Part shown: in pieces, positions 54,829 to 64,000 of the stretch
Layout: the number at the start of each line of letters is the position of its first letter
Position numbering within the stretch: the first letter of the stretch is position 1
NCBI RefSeq assembly: GCF_024323335.1
Contig: NC_066581.1
Coordinates: forward strand, 178,987,330 to 179,051,329
From: Lathyrus oleraceus
Lineage: Eukaryota; Streptophyta; Magnoliopsida; Fabales; Fabaceae
DNA: 64,000 nucleotides
Reading direction: 5' to 3'
Program-made: the position numbers and the translations under genes
Notes under the pieces: generated by a model
Seen by the model: only the letters and a program-made list of their open reading frames with translations
Database searches by the model: none
Told to the model about the DNA's origin: nothing

Positions 54829-57800
54829 AAAAGAAGTATATGCAAATGAAAAAACGAATGAAAAAACAGAATTGCTCGCTAAGTTGAAAACCCGAAAGGG
54901 CGGCTTAGGCAAAAATGAGCGTCTCGGTGGAGAACCCGCAAGGGTAATTCAGGCAAAAATTAGAGACTTGAAAAATAATATATTTGCATACCCGCTAGAT
55001 TGAGTACCTCACTCTGGGGCAATCTAGGCAAAAATTAGGGATTTGGCAAGTAACTGCATCCTGACAAGACTTTCTGGTTCATCAGTCGTCATTTCGTCAG
55101 AAGATTCTCGATTCGTCGTCAACTGAAGCTTCGGATACATCGAGATTCAAATTGGTAGAGAAAGGATCATTATGTTCAATGTAGCCCTCTTCCAATATAC
55201 ATCACTGATTTCAAATTTGTACAGATCTATGGAGTCTTGCCATTTGCAGACTACCATTCTATCAAACCAATTTGAGCTTTTTATCCAATTTATTTGCACT
55301 CTTATTTGTTTCAATTCAACAAATGTTTTGCATGTTTTAAATTGATAAAATGTCATTGTTTTAAACAAATCAAATTTTTCAAAATTTGTTGTTTTATACA
55401 AAGTGAATATTCACAAGATTGAAAGGATACTTAAGAATATCTCAGTGCTCTCCCGAGGGTGGCATGATTTCCAACAGGTAAGACATTTGTTCATATTCCT
55501 GGTTTGGTGGTATCTTCTTTCTTCAGATCTTTGTTGGGGTTGTTCCTCAAGCAGAGTTGTTGTTGGGGTTGTTCCCCAGTACAGTCGCAAGTGATTTGTT
55601 GTTGAAGACTTCGTTTTCTCCAGCAGCAGTTTTCCCTAGCATGGGTGTTTTCTTGTGAAGTTTCGGCGGTTGATGGTTTGTCATCTTGGTGCCCCGTCAC
55701 TCTCTCCAGTGGGTCGTATGCCCCAGACTTTATTTGTCTCCTCAGCACAGTCATGAGTATAACTGATTGATTGGTACTCCCCTCGGAGTCACGAGTAGAG
55801 CTGTTATTGATGTCCCCACCAGGGTTGCAAGTGGAGTTGTTACCGCTTTTCCCCATGCAGTGTGCCAGCAGGATCTGTCTGTTTCCTCAGCATGATCGCT
55901 TTCTTTTGAAGACCCGGTAAGTCAGTGGTTTGATACCCGATACTTTACCCTTTCCCCGGCGAAGTCGTCTGCGGAATTGTTGCTATCTCTCCATCAGAGT
56001 TTTTCTCTTCAGCAGAGCAGGATTTATTTTCCTACTCCGTGGTTGTTTGGGTTGACATCCCAGTATATTTCAACCATCTTTTCCTCAGTTTAGTCTGCAG
56101 AATGCTTGTTGTGGCAGTTTCGTCTGTTGAATACTCCTTCAATCCCGATATGGTCGGATGATGGCGCTAGCCTCCAGTGAACGGATTTATTTCCTGACTG
56201 TTTGTGATCCTCAGTAGAGTGGCTTATATTGCAGAATCTACTTGTTGTGATCAGTTTGCTGTGTATTCTCCCCAAGTGGAGTGGTTCGTTGCAGAATATA
56301 TTTGTTTGATCTGTCCTCTCTCAGTAGTTTGATCCCCAAGAGGGTAGCCGACAGTTTTCCCCAGTAGAATTGCTTATGCAGTTAGATTCTATTTGGATGA
56401 TATCATTCTCCCTCAGTGGGTTGTTCCCCAGTGGAGTTATATGGAGTTGCTTCTACAGCAGTTCGTGCTTACGCACTCCCTTTGTTTCTCAGTTGACACT
56501 GGGATCCCCTGCAGATACTTTGGGACTTCTCTTGTTCCCCTAAAAATTTGTCTTGGTGGCTGTCTTGCCCGTTGTGACTTTCTGTACCCTGTTGGGTTGT
56601 GTCCTGATATCTTTGATTCTCTGCTTTTTTTCAGCAGTACTTGCAGATCTTTGCTTTTCAGCATATAGATCTCCGCAGATTGACTCTCCAGCTGGTTTTT
56701 TCCCTGGAAGTATAATACCGGACGTTTGGTTCTTGAACCTGTTTGTGTTAGAATTGTCTGTTTTGTCAGCATTCATCAAACATAAATTACGCATATTCAT
56801 GCATATTCATAAACATTCAGATATTCATGTTGCATTTCTTGCCATATATCTTTTGTTTGTCGTGTCTCCTGCTTTTGGGTGATATAGATATCTTTACAGA
56901 TCTCCCCAAGCAGATGTCGGGTGTTAAAAATCTCTCCATATAGAGTCAGCCCGTAAGCAGAAAATGTTGTTTTTCCTTCTGCAGTTCCCCACTGAGATAT
57001 ATCCTCGTGGATGACGGTTTCTTCCGTTTCCTCCCAACACATATATTGGGATGGATTTTCCTATTTGAGTTACATCCTCATTAGGACGTGTCTTGATTCA
57101 GTCTGTCTTTTCGGATCATTCCCGAATTGGCTATTTGTCAAATGTCTTGTGCTTCCCAGTGGGTTGTCCCCCAGCGGAATGTTTTTGGGCCTCTGCCTAC
57201 AAACCAGCAGTTGTAAGTCCTACTTTTCCTGGCTTTCTTAACAGAATTTGTGGTTATACACCTTTTATTCTCCAGCCAGAGTTTTTTGGTTTTCTACCTA
57301 CTACCCGGTAGTTGTAAATCCTATGTTCCTGCTATTCAGCAGTGGGTGGTTTGTTATAAACCCTATTTTGGTTTCCCGTGCGGATTTGTGATTTGTTCTA
57401 TCCCCACGCGGAGTTGTTGGTCTTCTACCCCGTATTCGGTAGATGTAAACCCTAATTTTGTGGTTATCTTCATTCAATATTTGATGATGATTTTCCTTTG
57501 CTTGTATAAGTTGCTCAGATCAGCACTTATGCCCCCAGCAAGTCTTTTGTGGATAATTGCCGTATGCTAGCAATTTTATCCCCAGTGGGTCTTTTCACCG
57601 TATGCTAGTGATTTGTTCCCCGGATCTTTGGTTGTTTACCAGTGCATCCCCAGCTAGTCTTCTGCCGATAATTGCCGGATGCTTGCAAATTATCCTCAGC
57701 AGATCGCCTTTCATTTACCCTTTTGTTGGTAATGTCTGTTGCTCCTTTTGATTGGTTATCATTATATGCCTAGTTTGGTATCCTGATGCCTTTCTTTTCG

Positions 57801-59463
57801 GTTGATTTATCCTTTATTAACCCAGTAACCGGTTGTGGATAATCTTCCATGCGAGTATATTATTCACGGTCTGCCGGTAATGAATAATATATCTCATGCA
57901 CTCTTCAGTCGAAGCCTTTTGTGTTTCCCCAGTCGAGTAAGATTCGTTATTTCCCTTTGCGGAGTCGAATATTTCTTTGTTGTTGGATAATTGCCGGATG
58001 CTTGCAATTTATCCTTTGAGTTGTCTTTCGTTTACCCGTATGCTTGGTATCGATTGTCTCTCTTTTTTGGTTAGTCACCTATTATATACCCAGTAACCGG
58101 TATCTCTGGTGTCTTTTCCTTTCGAGTGTATTATTCACGGTCTGCCGGTAATGAATAATATTTCTCATGCGCTCTTTAGTTGGAATCCTTTGTTGATTTT
58201 CCCCAACTGAGCAAGATTCGTATTCTTTGTAGAATCGAATATCCATCCTTTAACCAGTTTGTGTTTCGGATGATGAGTGTTTTGGAAGTGAAAACCAATT
58301 CACGTTTTCGGTAGATCACCTATTATATGCCCAGTAACCGGTATCCCTGGTGTTTCTTACCATGCGAGTATCTTATCCACGGTCTGCCGGTAATGGATAT
58401 TATATCTCATGCACTCTTTGGGTTTGTGTCCCCAGTTGAGTAAGATTCGTTTTCCCGTTGTGGATTCGAATGTCCATCCTGTAAGTCGATTTGCTTTTTC
58501 AAGCCCTCCTTTCGGATGATGAGTGTTTTGGAAGTGAAAACCAATCCACGTCTTCGGATCTTATCCTATAAACAACCCAGTAACCGGTTCAGGATAATTT
58601 TCCTTTCGAGTATATTATTCACGGTCTGCCGGTAATGAATAATATGTCTCATCTGAGTATTCTATCCACGTTCTGCCGGTAATGGATATTATATCTCGTT
58701 CACTCTTGAGTTAATCTTTTGATTGTTTTCCCCTCAGAGTAAGATTCATTTTCCTTGCGGAATTGAATGTCCATCCTATAAACAATTTTGCTTTTCTAGC
58801 TCCTTTCAGGATGATGAGTGTTTTGGAAGTGAAATCCAATTCACGCTTTGGTCGGTCACCTATTATATACCCAGTAACCGGTATCCTTGGTGTTCCCTCC
58901 TTTCTGCTCCCTATTATGACCTTGGTCCCCCTGTGGAGTCAGATTTTCCTGAGTTTGTTACCCTTATGCATGGTAACATCTCGTTTTCTTTGTCGCCTCC
59001 CTCAGTGGAACTTTTTGTTGCTTCTCCCCAGGAGTCAGCTTGTGTTTCTCCAATGGATTTATTTTCCTTTGGGAATTCTTTTCCCAGTGTGAGTCCTTCA
59101 CTCCCCAGTGAGTTCTCCAGTCTGTTTGTCTGTTATTTCCTAATCAGAGTCGTGTCTCGTTCACGTTATGTCAGTCTTATATCTTCCCCAGTTTGGAGTC
59201 GTGTCTTGTTCACACATTTCTATTTCTTTTATTATCCCCCATAGAGTCTTATTAGAGTCTCTGTTCCTGGTGGGTGTATTGCTCCGATGGATCGTCTTTT
59301 CTTCTGTGTGAATCATATTCCCCACAGAATTTGTGTCTTTTGCATACATACATTTGCATCATGAGGTCTCTTAGGGACCAAAATTTGTCTCATTACTGTT
59401 ATTTAAGTCCATTCTACCGCGTCGAGATGAAGATTTCTAAACTTCACTTCTCCGGCTAGAATG
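54829..59463 (+). other. 3' noncoding tail of element F
   Basis: 4.6 kb, collinear with the tail of E. From about 55540 to 59200 on the plus strand, a TCCCCAGCAGAGT-like motif recurs every few tens of bases. From about 57815 to 58900 the long-period array with CCCAGTAACCGGTATC recurs (about 57819, 58089, 58331, 58570, 58871). No gene is supported. Confidence 0.75.
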
Positions 59464-59481
59464 ACCTTAAATAGGGGCATC
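59464..59481 (+). promoter_or_regulatory. Polypurine tract of element F
   Basis: TTAAATAGGGGCATC directly before the 3' LTR, as in element E. Confidence 0.72.
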
Positions 59482-62400
59482 TGTAAGACCCCAATTTTGG
59501 GCCCTAAGATCCCTCATGGCCCATATCATTCATTTCATAACCTCAAGGATCACTGCATGCCTTTGTCTCCTCTTAGTGGGTAGATTGCCTTGTGGGTTGA
59601 TTTCTTGATCACCAAGCATACTTTGCATTTGTGTATCTTTGCTTTCATATGTTTATCATTCAAAAAGTACAAAAATATTGTCATCTAACCTTTTTGCTTG
59701 CAGTTGAAGCAATCATCAGCAATTAGGTCAAAGATGGTCAACAGTCAATCAAAGCAATGAATGGTGGCCATTCTTGCAGAATTTGGGCATCATGATCAAT
59801 AATCAAGAGTTCATATATCTGGGGACATCATTTGAAGTCAAGTTCTCAAGGAATTAGGGCTTGGAATTCATCAGAAGTGGTCCAGTCACTCAAAACCCTA
59901 GAAAAGTCAACAGACAGTCAAACTTGGTCAACAGTTGATTTAATCAAGGATTTGATGGATGGAATTGATTTGAAGGAGCTCATTCATGCTTCTATAAGTC
60001 TCATCTATCATGTTCAACCTCATCATGGAAGAAAATCAAGTCAAATCAGAAATTTTCCAGAAATAGAAAGTGGACCTGTAATTTCAACTGCCAAAAATGG
60101 AAACTTCTTGATCTTAAACTTGCATCATGATACAAGCTTCAAATGAATTTTTGCCCAACATGAAAGTTGAAGATCTTGTTCTCCCATTTTCAAAAAGTCC
60201 AAGAACATCAAAATCCCATGTGTGGTTGTCAAGATATGATCAAATCATTTTCACCAATTTTTGAACTTCAACAAGCCATAACTCTCAAACCATAAGGCCA
60301 AATTTGGTGGGGTTTTTTCCTACAAACCACATTTTTCATCCTCTTTCCAAAAATATAAATTTCATGACCTAAAACCTTACCATTCAAAATGGCATTTTTG
60401 GACCTTTTTCATTTAAATTCAAAGTTTGACCAACCATTGACTTTTTGATTTATGGACTTTTTCTCACTTTGGCCAATTGGGAAATGTTTTAAATCATATT
60501 TGAAACTTGCTCAAAGCCCTAAAACATGTTCATATCACCATTTTACCATCATTTTGGACCAAGGTACAAAGTTGGTATTTCTTGCAAATGAAAGCACAAG
60601 AGTACAACAAGGACAGCAATCCTTCAGCAGACCACAAACAGCATTTGGTTGGTCTGTCTACAGCCTGTCCAGGCCCAAATCTGTGCATACAAACACACCT
60701 CCACTTCATTTGTACATAATTAGCAATTTGGCAAATGGTTTCATAAAAAGCAAAACCAGTACAGCATTTCACATGTACAACCAAAACAGCAGCTGTGAAG
60801 GCCACTAGCAGCCTATCTTAAGGCCCAAATCGTGCAGTTCTCACACCCCCATTTCCATATTCTTAAATTTAGCAAGTTTGCAAATGTTTGCATTAAGGTC
60901 AAACCAGCTTAGCACATGGATTAAGCATTGCAAAACAGCAATATAAATACTTTTTTCTGTCACATTTGAACCCTAGTTTTAGCAGCAGCCATCACAGAAA
61001 AAAGATTATTCTCTCATTTGCATTTTTGCTCGATTGAACTTTTCTGCCAAACCCTTCAAAACCTTCGAGCATCCTTGTTTCCACCATGCTATAATCACCA
61101 TTTGGAACCCTTTTCAAGCACTATTTACCATCTGTATTGCAGCTTGAGCTTTATTTTCTTCAAGACCACTTCCATGGCAGGTCAAGTGTTGGAAGTTTTC
61201 AAGAGGTGCTGAGCTAACATACTTCATTCTTCATCATTTGCAAGGCCAAAAGAATAGCTGTTTGAACTTGAAACCTTCAAACAACCACTGTTGCTCGATT
61301 TTCTTCCAAAACAAGTAAGTGATTCGATCTCTTCATTCTATATGCCATGCCATGTTTTAGCTAGTTTGTGTTGTACTGATTCTCATGAACTTCAAATGGT
61401 TTGAAATGGTTGAGTATGCTGTGAGAAAATTGAACTTCTTTGTTTATGCTCAAATGAGTTTTGGTTCGATTTGGTTTGTTTAAGCTGACTTCGTGAAATC
61501 CATTACTGAAATGTTGATGTACATGATTTGATGATTCTATTGGTGTACTTGATGGGTGTTCTGGGCATTTCGAAATCTTCATGTTTGTACATTGATGAAT
61601 AAATACTGCTGATGTTAAACCTTACTCTCACCAGAAATTCCACTTGATCTATTTGGTGTGGTTGCTTAAAAGTTGCATGAACCTTGTTGCTTACCATGTT
61701 AAGTGATTTTGTGTTGATGTTGGTGATACCATGTTGAGCACCATGCTGTTTGCTTGTTGTTGCTTATGATGATTACATGATAATGATAAACATGCCCTGT
61801 TGTTGCTTTGAATATGCCCAGAAATCCATGTGAGTTGTGTTAGTTATGTTTGGTTTAGGGCTGCTTTGGACATTACATGAACTTTGTCATTGCCTTGCTG
61901 ACTGCCATGCCTCTTGAATTTTGGTTGAGAATGTATGTTGATGATGAACTTGTTTTGATTACATGATGAACATGAGCTGCCATGCTAATTAAACTCTGCT
62001 GCTGTTTGAAACCCCATGAACCATGCTGCTGAAACTTGCCATGATAAATCCTGTTGTTTTTCCAGAAAACTAGCTCATGTATGTTGATTGCTGTTTGTTA
62101 TATGAGCATCATGGTTGTGTTGCATTTGTGGTTTCCATGTGGTTGTTTAATTTCGATATGATGATGAACATGGATGATGAATATGAAGATGCTGCTAAAA
62201 CCTTACTGCTGCTGTTAAACATTACCCTGCACCAGAAAAATCCCATGTTTGTTGCTGTTTAGTTGTTCTCAAATGTTGCATGGGGATAGAATGTCATGGC
62301 CATGTTTGACTTTTGATGTTGGTTTATGTTTGTTGTTCATGATGATGAAGTTGAATGATGAAGCTTGCCCTGCTGTTTTGAGCCTTATGAACATTGTCCT

Positions 62401-64000
62401 AAAAATCCATTTGATTGTGCTGTATGCTGTTGGTTGCCTGCTGCTACACATTGCCAAATGCTATGCTGCTATGTGCTGTTGTTTGTTTTGATTAGTTTAA
62501 TGATGAGTAAACATTGAGTGATGAATGAATCCTGCTGTTGTTAAACCCTGCCACGCCCAGAATTTCTATGATTTATGTTTGTTTGGTTGTTGGTTGATAT
62601 TGCTTGAGATCCACTATGCCAATGCCATGTTAGTTGTGTGTTGTTGGAATTTCGATTGCCATGACCTCAATGTTGATTACATGATGAACCATGCTGTTGA
62701 ACCTAGAAACTTGCTTGGTCTTACTGTTGTCTGTTTGTTGTGTGAACATCATCATGAATGCTATGCTGTTGTGTGTTTAATGTTTGGATCTGCTTGGATG
62801 TTGATTGAATATGTATGAAAATGCCAAGCCATGCTGCTAAAACCCTGTTGCTGTCTTGAACTTGGCCCAGAAATCCATATGGTTTGTGGCTGTTGTGTGT
62901 GGGTTTGTGGCTACTTGTTTGCTGCATGTTTGTTATATTACATGTTGTTGTTCACCTGGTGATGTTTTGGTCGATAACATGAAGCCATGCTGCACATAAA
63001 CCCTAGGGTTTTTCTTAAACCCAGAATCTTCATCCATTGGCCACGGTACTGTTTTATTGCCAGCCAGCCAATCACGTTATTTCCCACACCTCCCCAATGC
63101 ACGGTCGTTTCATTTAAGTTGGCCATCAATTACAAGAATGCCACCGTTGACTTCATGTTGACCCCATATGCCATGCATTTTGTTCATGCTTGCCTCCATA
63201 TTTCATCCAACTTCAATAAATTATTTCTCATTCAATTTAATTCAAAAAATCCTGAAATTTTTTCCATCATGATCACAATTGAGTCTAGTATTTTATGGTG
63301 AATTTTAATTAATTTTCCATGTTCTGGATTTTAAATGATAAATGATTTTTCAACATGTATGCCAAAATGATACATTGTGCCATTTCAATTGTGAAATTCT
63401 CATATTGTATCCAATGCCTTTGAAATTTTTTGTGGTGAAACTAGACACATTGGCCTTCATTTCCATATAAAGTTTGTGCATTTATCATTTGTGGATTGGG
63501 AGTTATGATTTTCTGAAGTTATGTGTTACATTTGATGCTACATGAATGATATGCATTTTCCCAATTTTTGTTCACATGCTTCCTGGCCTCCAAATGATCC
63601 CAAATTTTGCATGAATCATCTATCATATGTCTAGTTGGTGTATGAATTTTCTTGGAATTAATCATGCTGTTTTCCATTTATGTGAGAATTTTCTTCCATG
63701 CTTAGTCTTTTGTTAACTTTTTGTGATACACATTGCCAAATCTTTTGTGAAATCCTCATATCATATTGTATGTCCATGAAATTTCATATGTGATAACTAG
63801 ACATCTTGAGCTTTGAATTGGTGTTAATGTCATTAATTTCTCTTTTGTTTTCAAATTGATATGATTTTTTGAAGTTGACTCATGCTTGTTGACTTTCACC
63901 ATGCTTACTTGAATTTGGTTTGACTTCATGATTTTACTTGACTGCCTTCCTCTCATCCAAATGCCATGAAATTTTACATGTCTACCATGCTAGATGTTAG
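59482..64000 (+). repeat. 3' LTR of element F, first 4.5 kb
   Basis: It aligns with 44933-49453. By eye I find about seven substitutions and two single-base deletions in 4.5 kb (for example near 59619, 59687 and 61554). The remainder, about 2.86 kb, lies beyond the window. Confidence 0.93.
60942..60949 (+). promoter_or_regulatory. Candidate TATA box, 3' LTR of F
   Basis: TATAAATA, identical in context to 46394-46401. Confidence 0.55.

Larger units (their letters stand above)
44933..64000 (+). mobile_element. Element F: internally deleted Ogre derivative, recent insertion
   Basis: A plus-strand element with 5' LTR 44933-52312, interior 52313-59481 and 3' LTR from 59482 past the window end (expected end near 66860). 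It is inserted into the pol of element E. The LTRs (7.38 kb) are longer than the interior (7.17 kb). Of the interior, only scraps of ORF1, gag, pro, RT and integrase survive, plus the full 3' tail. Primer site and polypurine tract are present. The five bases before the LTR, GCAGG, are the predicted target duplication. Confidence 0.9.

Overview
The window looks like a heterochromatic or intergenic block of a large plant nuclear genome. Every coding stretch I can recognise belongs to LTR retrotransposons of the Ty3/gypsy Tat lineage. Most are Ogre-type: very long LTRs, a tRNA-Arg-like primer site (TGGCGACTCTGCTGGGGA), an extra ORF1 upstream of gag, a possible intron between protease and reverse transcriptase, two RNase H domains and a long 3' noncoding tail. 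Abundant Ogre elements and LTRs beginning TGTAAGACCCCAATTTT point to a legume of the pea/vetch group (Pisum, Vicia, Lathyrus, Lens). That assignment is inference. I see no host gene, tRNA, rRNA or CRISPR array.

Layout, with labels of my own. Element A (minus strand, 1-8602) shows an open gag 5' part cut by the window edge, an ORF1 with one in-frame stop, a leader, a primer site and a complete 5.17 kb 5' LTR. A sits in the LTR of element B (plus strand). B resumes at 8603 with the 3' end of its 5' LTR, a primer site, a leader and the first half of a decayed ORF1. Element C (minus strand, 11262-29058, 17.8 kb) is complete and lies inside B's ORF1, bounded by the 5-bp duplication ATGTG. It has two 2.4 kb LTRs and ORF1, gag-pro, pol (RT, RNase H, archaeal-type RNase H, integrase) and a 3' tail, all recognisable but broken by stops. 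B continues from 29064 with the rest of ORF1 and gag. At about 31303 B's gag switches into the ORF1 C-terminus of a second plus-strand element, D, which is followed by D's gag.

D's gag is cut at 32700 by element E (minus strand): a 3' LTR of 5.17 kb, a 4.6 kb noncoding tail, an open integrase frame of 460 codons, RNase H domains and the end of RT. E is cut at 44933 by element F (plus strand), which runs past the window end. F has a 7.38 kb 5' LTR, a duplicated primer site, an interior gutted to small scraps of ORF1, gag, pro, RT and integrase, a 4.65 kb tail, and the first 4.5 kb of its 3' LTR. The visible parts of F's two LTRs are almost identical, so F is the youngest insertion. The inferred order is B/D first, then A, C and E into it, and F last into E.

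In an intact element the parts form one replication unit. The LTR supplies promoter and polyadenylation signals, and tRNA primes at the PBS. Gag packages the RNA, protease matures the polyprotein, RT and RNase H make cDNA, and integrase inserts it. ORF1 is conserved but of unknown function. No element here has a full intact coding set within the window. The most interesting signals are noncoding: a repeated motif in the 3' tails that resembles the complement of the elements' own primer site, small hairpins conserved between diverged LTRs with changed stems, the tandem primer sites in F, and F's apparent recent movement without its own proteins.
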